Origin: Actinomycetota bacterium
GTDB lineage: Bacteria; Actinomycetota; Acidimicrobiia; Acidimicrobiales; Poriferisodaliceae
DNA: 24,304 bases
Assembly (NCBI GenBank): GCA_002731665.1
Contig: PCCJ01000106.1
Location: 1-24,304 of the forward strand
Reading direction: 5' to 3'
Positions within the stretch are counted from its first letter, which is position 1. Each line of letters opens with the position of its first letter. Positions 15,588 to 23,579 of the stretch are shown piece by piece. Position numbers and translations under genes: made by a program. The notes under the pieces were generated by a model, which saw only the letters and a program-made list of their open reading frames with translations, made no database searches and was not told the origin of the DNA.

Positions 15588-16784
15588 ATGAACACAGGGG
15601 CGCTTAGCGGTATTCGAATAGTTGACCTAACTACAGTTTTAATGGGACCGCTAGCGACACGAATGCTTGGAGATCACGGTGCCGACGTAATCCGAGTTGA
15701 AAGTCCAAGTGGCGATTCCACCCGAAATGGGCTACCCGCCCGCAACCAAGGAATGTCCGGTTTCAGCCTCAACCTTCAGCGCAACAAAAGATCTCTCAGC
15801 GTCGACTTAAAGTCAGCTGATGGGCACGAAGTTATGATGAGGCTTATTGCTTCGGCTGATGTGTTGGTAACTAACATGCGATCACAGGCGTTAAAACGTT
15901 TAGGTCTCGACGAGCAAGAGCTTAGTAAAAAATTTCCAGAGCTTATCTACTGTCGGGCCAACGGGTTTGGAAGCTCCGGCCCGTATAGAGATAAAGCAGC
16001 CTATGACGATGCCATCCAGGCTGCGTCAGGTCTTTCAGGCCTTATCGGTTCTGCGCAAGGTAAACCAGGCTATGTTCCTGCAGTGATCGCCGACAAAGTA
16101 ACCGGCCTTCATATAGTTCAGGCAGTAATGGCAGCTTTACTTTTCAAGGCGCGTACTGGCAAGGGTCAGCACATTGAAGTCCCGATGTTTGAAACTATGG
16201 TCACCTTTAATCTTGTCGAACATTTCCGCGGTCCAGTTTTCGAGCCGGCCGAAGGCCCATTTGGCTATGAAAGGCTGCTCTCTAAATCTCGAAATCCAGT
16301 TGAAACATCTGATGGATTCATGTGCATTCTTCCGTACACAGACCAAAACTATAAAGATTTTTTTACTTACATTAACTCTCCAGAACTTGCAGAAGATCAG
16401 CGCTTCGCTGATCACAACAGTCGGATCGAACATACCGATGAGTTATATCAGTTGATCGCTGATGCAGCTGTCGAGCACACAACTCAACAATGGTTAGATT
16501 TTTGTGACGACCGATCGATCCCGGCAGCATCTGTTCTTAACTTAAAAGATGTTCATCTTGATCCACATTTATCCGAAGTTAATCTGATGGCTCTTGTCAA
16601 GCATCCCAGCGAAGGTATGTACAAATACGTTAGGGACCCAGTCGAATACTCAGAATCCCCGACAGAACTTCGCTTTCACGCTCCTCGTCTAGGCGAACAC
16701 ACACAAGAACTCTTAGCTGAACTTGGATACCAGAAGGAACACATTAAAGAACTAATCGCTAATGGTGCCGTTGTTAGTGAATAA
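15588..16784 (+). CDS. CaiB/BaiF (class III) CoA-transferase
   Basis: A 398-residue type III acyl-CoA transferase, which moves CoA between organic acids; the family also includes alpha-methylacyl-CoA racemases. It begins with GIRIVDLTTVLMGPLATRMLGDHGADVIRVE, the standard N-terminal CoA-binding segment, and has the nucleophile region AYDDAIQAASG, with D140 aligning with the catalytic aspartate. The GKGQHIEVPMFETM strand and the late ASVLNLKDVHLDPHL segment are typical. Substrate cannot be read from sequence. ATG at 15588 is 7 nt after the TetR stop. It is convergent with the dehydrogenase gene; 20 bp separates the stops. Confidence 0.92.
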   Translation: MNTGALSGIRIVDLTTVLMGPLATRMLGDHGADVIRVESPSGDSTRNGLPARNQGMSGFSLNLQRNKRSLSVDLKSADGHEVMMRLIASADVLVTNMRSQALKRLGLDEQELSKKFPELIYCRANGFGSSGPYRDKAAYDDAIQAASGLSGLIGSAQGKPGYVPAVIADKVTGLHIVQAVMAALLFKARTGKGQHIEVPMFETMVTFNLVEHFRGPVFEPAEGPFGYERLLSKSRNPVETSDGFMCILPYTDQNYKDFFTYINSPELAEDQRFADHNSRIEHTDELYQLIADAAVEHTTQQWLDFCDDRSIPAASVLNLKDVHLDPHLSEVNLMALVKHPSEGMYKYVRDPVEYSESPTELRFHAPRLGEHTQELLAELGYQKEHIKELIANGAVVSE

Positions 16785-16804
16785 AATCTCCAGCCGGCTA
16801 TTGG

Positions 16805-17836
16805 TTACCCTGCTGTTGGGTCAACCAAAATTTTTACAGCCTGGGTTCGGCGCTCGGCCAAATCGTCAATAGTCTGGCCGAGCTCATCAAGATTTATAAT
16901 CTTATTTCTCAGGGGCGCTACCGAGATTCGCTGGTCAAGAATCATTGCCGCTGTCGCTTTCATTTCTTCTAGCGTAAACACCATCGATGTATAAAGAGTT
17001 ATCTCTTTGCTGATCCAACGAATTGGACTTATAGTCGCGTTTTGACTAGTTACTCCAACCAGACAAACAGCTCCTCCTCGACGAACCATGTCTACCGACT
17101 GTTGCATCGTCTCCGGAATGCCCGCACAATCAAAGGCTAAATCGGCTTTGAGTCCCCCATTCACTTCACTCAGGATCTGACTCAGTTCTTCACCAGGGGC
17201 AACAACCCGGTCAAGCCCAAGAGCCAGACCGAGTTCTCGCCGACCCTCATCAGGGTCTACGGCTATGACTAACCCTGCACCCGCCGCCCTTGCGCATTGA
17301 GCTGTTAACAACCCTATTGCTCCAGCGCCAACCACACATACAACATCGCCTATACGAATGTTGCTACGCCTTACAGCATGAAATGCCACTGCAGCCGGTT
17401 CGATAAGGGCAGCATCTCTAACATCGATACGATCAGGTATTTTAATTACGCGCTCTGCAGTTACTTTCAAGAAAGGAGCAAAACCTCCTGAGCTTGGCCC
17501 AGAAGATCCTGCGTATTCAGACCAACTTTTTTTACAGTATTGGCTCATGCCTGAGCGGCATTCCTGGCAACTTCCACAGCCCGGGGCCAATGCTCCCGTG
17601 ACTCGGTCACCTTCGCACACATTCTGCACCTCGCTGCCTGCAGCGGAGATAGTTCCAACCCACTCATGACCACACGTCCCTGGCGCATACTTCCAACCTT
17701 CTACATACGCGTGAATGTCACTGCCACAGATACCGCACAGTTCAATAGCGATTACCACTTCGAGAGGTCCGGGAATGGGGTCTTCTCGCTGAACCAACTC
17801 AAACTGGTTTTTCCCGGTGATCAGGCCTGCTCTCAT
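16805..17836 (-). CDS. Zinc-dependent medium-chain dehydrogenase (alcohol/polyol type)
   Basis: A 343-residue MDR-family oxidoreductase related to sorbitol, threonine and alcohol dehydrogenases. Catalytic zinc motif CGICGSD (C37) is followed by GHEW (H57, E58). The structural zinc lobe is C87, C90, C93 and C101. The NAD(P) Rossmann motif VGAGAIGLL is at 169-177, with AVDPDE at 192-197 ending the second strand; the acidic residue favours NAD+. Substrate unknown. ATG at 17836 has AGGAG about 8 nt upstream. It stands alone on its strand, separated from the next upstream gene by a strong hairpin. Confidence 0.9.
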   Translation of the reverse strand: MRAGLITGKNQFELVQREDPIPGPLEVVIAIELCGICGSDIHAYVEGWKYAPGTCGHEWVGTISAAGSEVQNVCEGDRVTGALAPGCGSCQECRSGMSQYCKKSWSEYAGSSGPSSGGFAPFLKVTAERVIKIPDRIDVRDAALIEPAAVAFHAVRRSNIRIGDVVCVVGAGAIGLLTAQCARAAGAGLVIAVDPDEGRRELGLALGLDRVVAPGEELSQILSEVNGGLKADLAFDCAGIPETMQQSVDMVRRGGAVCLVGVTSQNATISPIRWISKEITLYTSMVFTLEEMKATAAMILDQRISVAPLRNKIINLDELGQTIDDLAERRTQAVKILVDPTAG

Positions 17837-17937
17837 TATTTGTACTCCTGTACTTGACTATGTGTGCTACTGCGCCGTCTCAAATTCTTTCATGTAGAAC
17901 TTGGCTATGTGCAACTTTTAAGGATCTCGCTTCTCAA

Positions 17938-17972
17938 AAGGGAGGGTTGCGTCTAAGACGCAACCCTCCCTT
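17938..17972 (-). terminator. Strong 16-bp hairpin terminator
   Basis: Perfect inverted repeat: left arm 17938-17953, right arm 17957-17972, loop TAA, GC-rich core (GGGAGGGTTGCGTC and its complement). On the minus strand it is followed by TTTTGAG, a short T run. It lies about 40 nt beyond the stop of the small membrane protein gene at 18012, so it should end that transcript before the dehydrogenase gene. It is the strongest terminator-like structure in the window. Confidence 0.85.
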
Positions 17973-18011
17973 GATTGAGTTATAGAACTGAATACGTTTA
18001 TCCTTTATTTA

Positions 18012-18350
18012 CTATGCTCGTCCTCCTATGCCCTTTCCAAGCGCCGAGATTGCAGCGTCTTTTATAGGGATAAAAGCCAATATCACTATTGCAGTAGCCA
18101 AATCCATACCGAATCTTTGCAGAGACAGCAATTCAGTGCTTACGCCGTAGCCGAGCAGTCCGCCGCCATCATTAACTTGAGAGATCATGACGAACAGATA
18201 AGCCCATACGAGGTTGAGGTTTGTTCCCAGCACAGGAATTGATTTCAACATCGCGTTTACGTTCACGGTTTCGAGAACGCTATCGACGACTGCCATAACA
18301 CCTTGGAAAAGGATTCCCATGATGATAAGAGTCAAAATTGTCGACATCAT
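18012..18350 (-). CDS. Small hydrophobic membrane protein, unrecognised
   Basis: A 112-residue protein with three hydrophobic helices (about 3-20, 38-56 and 79-95) joined by short loops; one loop is Gly-rich (NDGGGLLGYG) and the C-terminus is Gly/Ala-rich (ALGKGIGGRA). I do not recognise the family. I chose ATG at 18350 (or the adjacent ATG at 18347) because AAGGGGGG lies about 10 nt upstream. An in-frame start at 18392 would add a segment that spans that ribosome-binding site. It is an isolated gene: a 7-6-7 palindrome sits about 40 bp upstream and a strong terminator downstream. Strong signals at both ends suggest a well-expressed single-gene transcript (inference). Confidence 0.75.
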   Translation of the reverse strand: MMSTILTLIIMGILFQGVMAVVDSVLETVNVNAMLKSIPVLGTNLNLVWAYLFVMISQVNDGGGLLGYGVSTELLSLQRFGMDLATAIVILAFIPIKDAAISALGKGIGGRA

Positions 18351-18390
18351 ATGTAAGTACCCCCCTTGGTACGGTAGTAAACCAACAAAC

Positions 18391-18410
18391 AACTAAATGA
18401 ATGTTTAGTT
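18391..18410. promoter_or_regulatory. 7-6-7 palindrome upstream of the small membrane protein
   Basis: AACTAAA (18391-18397) and TTTAGTT (18404-18410) are perfect inverse complements with a 6-bp spacer, about 40 bp before the chosen start of the 112-residue membrane protein. Size and symmetry fit a dimeric regulator such as TetR; the binding protein is unknown. Confidence 0.4.
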
Positions 18411-18470
18411 ACTATCTTGAGAGTACCTAACGATTACCCATTAATCGAGCATTTGATCCGCTGCCAGCCA

Positions 18471-19682
18471 TTACTCGACTCTGATTCCAGATATAGAGCG
18501 GGCAATAACTAACTGCTGAATTTGTTCGGTGCCCTCAAAAATATCAAAAATTTTGGCGTCTCGGTGCCAACGTTCAACTGGGTAATCGCGAACGTACCCA
18601 TAGCCGCCAAGAATTTGGATGGCTCGTTCGGTGGACCATACAGCTACACGACCGGCTTTAAGCTTGGCCATTGAGCCTTCCGCATTCTTGTATTTTCGGT
18701 GTTTACCAAGCCAGGCAGCTCTATGAACTAAAGCTCTCGCTGCTTCAATTTCCATCGCCATATCTGCAAGCATGAAAGAAATTGACTGATTCTCAATAAT
18801 CGCCCGACCAAATTGATGCCGCTCTTTCGCATATTCCAACGCATACTCGTAAGCAGCTCGAGCAACCCCAACTGCCTGGGCACCTACAGCTGGTCTCGTG
18901 GACTCGAAAGTTTGCATGGCTGCCTGAGCGTTTCCAGGCTTACCTTCACGGACTCGCGCTAAACGTTCATCTAATTTTTCTTTGCCTCCGAGTAAACAAT
19001 TCCCAGGAATACGACAATCATCTAGAACAACTTCTGCTGTGTGGCTAGCTCTAATACCATGTTTCTTAAACTTCTGACCTTGGCTTAATCCTTTCGTTCC
19101 TGGAGGGACAACAAAGCTAGCATGGCCCCGGCTTCGGTATTCTGGCTCCACGACAGCGACGATCACATGCACATCGGCGATTCCGCCATTAGTTATCCAT
19201 GTTTTTGTTCCGTTGAGCACCCATTCATCGGTCGATTCTTCATAGACCGCCCGAGTTCGCATCGCTGCAACGTCCGACCCAGCATCTGGTTCGGAAGAGG
19301 CGAAGGCTCCAAGCATCAAATTTCCAGGTGAACCATAGCACTGAGGAACCCACTCCATAACTTGTTCACGGGTGCCAGAAGCACCGATACCCGCTGCAGC
19401 CAAGCCACTTCCCATTATCGACAATCCAATACCTGCGTCTCCCCAAAACAATTCTTCAAGAGCAACCGGCATCGTCAAACCCGTTGGGTCATTCATCATG
19501 GCCTCGGCCATGAACTCCCAGCCATATAAACCAATCCGCGCAGCTTCTTCAATAACAGGCCAAGGGGTTTCCTCTCTCTCATCCCAGTCACTCGCGACGG
19601 GACGAATAACGTCTTCGGCGAAAGTATGCACCCAATCTTTAATCTGGATTTGGTCTTCATTTAACTCAGGGTTGAAATCCAT
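18471..19682 (-). CDS. Acyl-CoA dehydrogenase
   Basis: FAD enzyme of 403 residues catalysing alpha,beta-dehydrogenation of an acyl-CoA, the first step of beta-oxidation. Motifs include ASSEPDAGSD (substrate/FAD segment), WVLNGTKTWITNGG, the FERHQFGR-like KERHQFGR, the QILGGYGYVRDYPVERWHRDAK block and the catalytic base E383 in IFEGTEQIQ. A short Gly/Pro-containing insertion (VREGKPGNAQAAM) precedes the FESTRPAVGA helix. The chain-length preference is unknown. ATG at 19682 has a weak ribosome-binding site. A 6-4-6 palindrome sits 9 nt upstream; the GGDEF-like gene ends 48 bp upstream on the same strand. Confidence 0.94.
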   Translation of the reverse strand: MDFNPELNEDQIQIKDWVHTFAEDVIRPVASDWDEREETPWPVIEEAARIGLYGWEFMAEAMMNDPTGLTMPVALEELFWGDAGIGLSIMGSGLAAAGIGASGTREQVMEWVPQCYGSPGNLMLGAFASSEPDAGSDVAAMRTRAVYEESTDEWVLNGTKTWITNGGIADVHVIVAVVEPEYRSRGHASFVVPPGTKGLSQGQKFKKHGIRASHTAEVVLDDCRIPGNCLLGGKEKLDERLARVREGKPGNAQAAMQTFESTRPAVGAQAVGVARAAYEYALEYAKERHQFGRAIIENQSISFMLADMAMEIEAARALVHRAAWLGKHRKYKNAEGSMAKLKAGRVAVWSTERAIQILGGYGYVRDYPVERWHRDAKIFDIFEGTEQIQQLVIARSISGIRVE

Positions 19683-19690
19683 ACCCGTAA

Positions 19691-19706
19691 GTTACCTATT
19701 GGTAAC
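19691..19706. promoter_or_regulatory. GTTACC-N4-GGTAAC palindrome before the acyl-CoA dehydrogenase
   Basis: A perfect 6-bp inverted repeat with a TATT spacer, 8 bp from the ATG of the acyl-CoA dehydrogenase. On the minus strand a CATAAT (-10-like) hexamer lies just upstream of it, so a bound repressor would block transcription start or translation. As RNA it could also be a small hairpin hiding the start region. Function is inferred. Confidence 0.45.
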
Positions 19707-19730
19707 AAATTATGCCAACTTAATGCTCAT

Positions 19731-20732
19731 TCAATTTACGGCCTCAACCAAAATCGGCTCGGGCTCATGGATCACAAGCGAGCTACCACCCCGCCGTTTA
19801 GCAAGAATAACCTCGCGTCCAGCAGCACCTATGAGATCGTCAGGTTCCGAAACTGTGTGCGCCGAATAAGCCGCACCTAGTCTTAGATTAATCGAAATTA
19901 AATGCCCCGCAACTGCTACGGGATCTCCAAATTTATCAAGGATTCGTTCACCTACGATAACAGCACCATCTACGTCGCGAACACCTGGCAGTAACACAGC
20001 GAAGGCATCCTCATCGCAGCCAAGAACTGAGTCATCAGTGCGAATACAAGATGAAATTCTACGCGCAATTACTTCACGTACAAGCGATAGTTTAACTGTC
20101 TTGGGAAGTTCTTTCTCAAATTCAAGGTCGATATATAGAACAGCTAAACCTCCGGTTGGAAGAAGGCGACGCTCCCCTTTGCGTTTGTTTAGCTTTGTTC
20201 CAACGCCTGCTCTGGTCGGTACCCAATCAGAATATTCATTTTCTTCTGAAAGAATAACGCGCGCTCCAACCGCCACTAACAACAAGAGTGCTACTTCATG
20301 GGCTAAAGCGGCAGAATCTAAATTCAATTCCACGTAACGGACTGAAAACCAAATTTCACTTACCACATGAAGCAACGCAATAGAAGCAGAAAGTAGCGCT
20401 GCCCGAAGCAGTGAGAACCTCGCAACAACCTCAAAAATTGGAAATAACAAGAGCATCCAGAGCCCACTTGAGGGATCTAGTCCAACACACCAAACCGCAA
20501 CAAAAATAATCGCTGTGTCTGAAAATGTTTCTAGAATGATCCTGAACTGAATCGAAGATAGCGGAACTTGCGGATTTCGACTTGGGTCAATCAAATTAAC
20601 AAAGAGCAACATCCCACCGAGCATTATCCCTAGTGGTAGTGGCGGGGCTAACGGCCCGGGGATACCCGTTGTTCCCTGAGACCATAATAGTGCTGGGAGC
20701 AAGACAACAATGAGATACCGAGTTCGTCTCAA
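19731..20732 (-). CDS. Membrane protein with degenerate GGDEF domain
   Basis: A 333-residue protein with hydrophobic helices at about 5-18, 33-48, 68-83, 90-125 and 143-160, then a cytoplasmic domain (195-325) with the outline of a diguanylate cyclase: VLYIDLEFEK (normally DLDxFK), IRTDDSV, a signature region VLGCDEDAFAVLLPG, SINLRLGAAYS and LIGAAGREVILAKRRG. Aligned without gaps, the GGDEF position reads DEDAF (240-244), so the two glycines and the catalytic acidic residue are lost. It is probably not an active cyclase and may bind a ligand or partner. TTG at 20732 has no Shine-Dalgarno; the frame stays open about 50 codons further upstream with no ATG, GTG or TTG, so the start is uncertain. 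Confidence 0.8.
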   Translation of the reverse strand: MRRTRYLIVVLLPALLWSQGTTGIPGPLAPPLPLGIMLGGMLLFVNLIDPSRNPQVPLSSIQFRIILETFSDTAIIFVAVWCVGLDPSSGLWMLLLFPIFEVVARFSLLRAALLSASIALLHVVSEIWFSVRYVELNLDSAALAHEVALLLLVAVGARVILSEENEYSDWVPTRAGVGTKLNKRKGERRLLPTGGLAVLYIDLEFEKELPKTVKLSLVREVIARRISSCIRTDDSVLGCDEDAFAVLLPGVRDVDGAVIVGERILDKFGDPVAVAGHLISINLRLGAAYSAHTVSEPDDLIGAAGREVILAKRRGGSSLVIHEPEPILVEAVN

Positions 20733-20900
20733 ACACGCAGATCGAACCCGCAGACTCTGCGAAGCAAATTTATTCTGATCTTCAGGTACTTCTTCGAGTC
20801 TTCCTGTGTCAGCAATCTTTAAATTTGTTGAATGTGAGATGTGAACCGAGAGTACGCACAGCAGACCTCTGTCCTCGGTATTTCAATGCAGTTTCCCAAA

Positions 20901-20914
20901 TTTTCTTAAGAAAA
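20901..20914. promoter_or_regulatory. 14-bp palindrome in the GGDEF/valS intergenic region
   Basis: TTTTCTTAAGAAAA, a perfect palindrome 81 bp before the valS ATG, in the gap between divergent genes. It may be an operator or promoter element. The same gap holds a small hairpin, CGCAG-ACT-CTGCG (20749-20761). No T-box features (specifier stem, GGTGG-type antiterminator) were seen. Confidence 0.3.
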
Positions 20915-20981
20915 GTAATTTCCTCAAAACGTTAATCAGATACTCGGTGACAAGTTGTTTCCTCCCGATACCGTAATCAGC

Positions 20982-23552
20982 ATGGTGCAGGTTCCTCAAA
21001 AACCAACGATCGATGGACTCGAGTCCAAATGGATGCAGACTTGGGAACAAGAAGGCATCTATAAATTCCAGCGATCTAAAACGCGAGATCAAGTTTTTAG
21101 CATAGACACCCCACCACCAACGGTCAGCGGCTCTCTTCACGTTGGTCATGTCTTCTCCTACACACACACCGACACAATTGCTCGCTACAAGCGAATGGTC
21201 GGACTGGAAGTGTTCTATCCAATGGGGTGGGATGACAACGGACTTCCAACTGAAAGAAGGGTGCAGAACTATTTTGGAGTTCGATGCGATCCATCGCTTC
21301 CTTACGACAAGAACTTTAAAATTCCATCTGACGGCGGCGATGAGAAAGCAATAAAAAAGCGCAAAGAAATAAGCATTAGTCGACGCAACTTTGTAGAACT
21401 CTGCCACGTTTTAACTGAAGAAGACGAGAAGATATTCGAGGGTCTATGGCGGCAGCTTGGGCTAAGCGTTGATTGGTCACTAACGTACGCAACGATTGAC
21501 GAACACTGCCAAAAAGTAGCTCAGCGAGCGTTTTTGAAAAATCTAGAGCGAGGCGAGGCCTACCAATCAGAGGCCCCATCTCTTTGGGATGTCACATTTC
21601 GGACGGCTGTTGCCCAGGCAGAGCTGGAAGATCGTGAGCAATCCGGTGCCTACCATAAACTGGCTTTTTCGGACGCTAACGGTTCTCAAATTCTTATTGA
21701 CACAACGCGACCAGAACTGCTGCCAGCGTGCGTAGCTCTGGTCGCCCATCCTGATGACAGTAGGTATCAGCCACTATTTGGCACAACCGTTACAACTCCT
21801 ATATTCGGAGTCGAAATACCAGTATGTAGCCATGCGCTCGCAGACCCAGAAAAAGGCACTGGTATAGCCATGGTCTGTACCTTCGGCGATACCACCGACG
21901 TCACGTGGTGGAGAGAGTTGAATCTCCCTGTTCGAGCAGTTGTAAACAGAAATGGAAGAATAATAGAAACTCCTCCTGAAGGCATTAAGACGGCTTATGG
22001 TCTGTCGTCTTATGCCCGTCTAACTGGAAAAACAATTTTCTCCGCTAAGAAAGAAATCGTAGAGATTCTGAAAGAAAGCGGCGATCTTATTGGCGAACCG
22101 CGACCAATAAGTCATTCAGTGAAATTTTTTGAGAAGGGTGACAAACCGCTCGAAATTGTTACTAGTCGTCAGTGGTATATCAAAAATGGTGGTCGAGATA
22201 GAACGCTCAACTCACAACTCATCGAACGTGGTAACCAAATGAATTGGTATCCCAGCTACATGAAAGCTCGGTACTCCAATTGGGTAGATGGACTCAACGG
22301 AGACTGGCTGATTAGCAGGCAACGTTTCTTTGGTATCCCTATCCCACTCTGGTACCCGCTTGACGAAAATGGTTCACCAATTTGGAACGAGCCAATAGTT
22401 CCAACTGAACAAGAGCTACCGATAGATCCATCCTCCGGAACACCCAAGGGTTACGAAGTGACGCAACGAGACCAGCCAGGGGGATTCGCAGGTGAACCAG
22501 ACATTATGGACACATGGGCAACGTCTTCTCTTACTCCACAAATAGTTTGCGGCTGGGGAGATGACGATGATCTTTTCGCTAGAACTTTCCCCATGGACTT
22601 GCGACCTCAAGGCCATGACATCATTAGAACATGGCTCTTCTCGACAACGGTTCGCTCTCATTTAGAGTCAGATATTGCTCCTTGGAAAAATTGTTCACTA
22701 TCGGGGTGGATCCTGGATCCTGATAGAAAAAAGATGTCAAAGTCCAAGGGAAACGTCGTTACCCCGGCGGGCCTTCTAGATGAGTATGGCTCTGATGCAG
22801 TTAGATACTGGGCCGCAAATGGACGGCCAGGAGCAGATACAGCTTTCGACGAAGGGCAGATGAAAATTGGTAGACGCCTCACAATCAAAATTCTCAATGC
22901 CTCAAAATTTGCTCTCACTTTAGCTGGAAACTTTGAAGACGACCATCACGTAATTAACAATCCACTAGACCGCTCTCTGCTCGACCGTCTTGCCAATTTG
23001 GTTGAGTCAGCGACAGAAGCATTCGAAGAGTTTGATTATGCGAGAGCTTTGGAACGAACTGAACAATTCTTTTGGTCATTCACTGATGACTACGTCGAGC
23101 TAGTAAAGGCAAGGGCTTACGGAAACACCGATGATGAAGACACGAAATCAGCTCACGCTACCTTGTCAATCGCAGTTGATACTTTACTTAGACTTTTTGC
23201 CCCATTCTTACCATTCGTTACCGAAGAAGTTTGGTCCTGGTGGAAATCTGGATCGGTACACCAGGCCCAGTGGCCAGAGTCAGCTCCCATCAGAGAACTC
23301 ACAAACGGAGTTAACCCCGCTGTGTTTGATTTAACTGCCGAAACTCTTTCTGAAATCCGCCGAGCTAAAACCGAGGCAAAAAGAAGTTTAAAAACAGTAG
23401 CGGAAAAAGTAACGATTAGAGACACTGCCGAACAATTGGCACTTCTGCAAAGTGTAACTGCTGATCTTTCAGCGGCAGGAAACATTAACGAACTCGAGTT
23501 CACGCCCCATAATCAAAAAGAAATTATCATCACCTTGGTTCCAGAAGAGTAA
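20982..23552 (+). CDS. valS: Valyl-tRNA synthetase (archaeal-like type)
   Basis: Charges tRNA-Val with valine in the cytoplasm. About 856 residues from the ATG at 20982. Class I signatures: PPPTVSGSLHVGH with HVGH at 53-56 and KMSKSKGNVV with KMSKS at 584-588; the editing (CP1) domain lies between. FYPMGWDDNGLPTERRVQNYFG is the type shared with archaeal and rickettsial enzymes and some actinobacteria, unlike PPPNVTG of the common bacterial form. The C-terminus lacks the long bacterial coiled-coil arm, also as expected for this type. TTG at 20955, with GGTGA 4 nt upstream, is an alternative start adding 9 residues; no Shine-Dalgarno precedes the ATG. It is 27 nt upstream of the repeat-protein gene. 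Confidence 0.95.
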   Translation: MVQVPQKPTIDGLESKWMQTWEQEGIYKFQRSKTRDQVFSIDTPPPTVSGSLHVGHVFSYTHTDTIARYKRMVGLEVFYPMGWDDNGLPTERRVQNYFGVRCDPSLPYDKNFKIPSDGGDEKAIKKRKEISISRRNFVELCHVLTEEDEKIFEGLWRQLGLSVDWSLTYATIDEHCQKVAQRAFLKNLERGEAYQSEAPSLWDVTFRTAVAQAELEDREQSGAYHKLAFSDANGSQILIDTTRPELLPACVALVAHPDDSRYQPLFGTTVTTPIFGVEIPVCSHALADPEKGTGIAMVCTFGDTTDVTWWRELNLPVRAVVNRNGRIIETPPEGIKTAYGLSSYARLTGKTIFSAKKEIVEILKESGDLIGEPRPISHSVKFFEKGDKPLEIVTSRQWYIKNGGRDRTLNSQLIERGNQMNWYPSYMKARYSNWVDGLNGDWLISRQRFFGIPIPLWYPLDENGSPIWNEPIVPTEQELPIDPSSGTPKGYEVTQRDQPGGFAGEPDIMDTWATSSLTPQIVCGWGDDDDLFARTFPMDLRPQGHDIIRTWLFSTTVRSHLESDIAPWKNCSLSGWILDPDRKKMSKSKGNVVTPAGLLDEYGSDAVRYWAANGRPGADTAFDEGQMKIGRRLTIKILNASKFALTLAGNFEDDHHVINNPLDRSLLDRLANLVESATEAFEEFDYARALERTEQFFWSFTDDYVELVKARAYGNTDDEDTKSAHATLSIAVDTLLRLFAPFLPFVTEEVWSWWKSGSVHQAQWPESAPIRELTNGVNPAVFDLTAETLSEIRRAKTEAKRSLKTVAEKVTIRDTAEQLALLQSVTADLSAAGNINELEFTPHNQKEIIITLVPEE

Positions 23553-23579
23553 CGTAACCTGAGCAACAGCGGAGTTAAA

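Noticed and set aside
16785..16804. AGCCGGCT palindrome between the CoA-transferase and dehydrogenase stops
   Set aside because: Only 8 bp with no loop or T tract; too short to call a terminator.
20733..20981. T-box riboswitch upstream of valS
   Set aside because: No specifier stem, no GGTGG-type antiterminator and no terminator hairpin could be found in the gap.
20883..21407. 174-residue minus-strand open frame over the valS start
   Set aside because: It is the complement of the valS HIGH-motif region; composition is that of a shadow frame.
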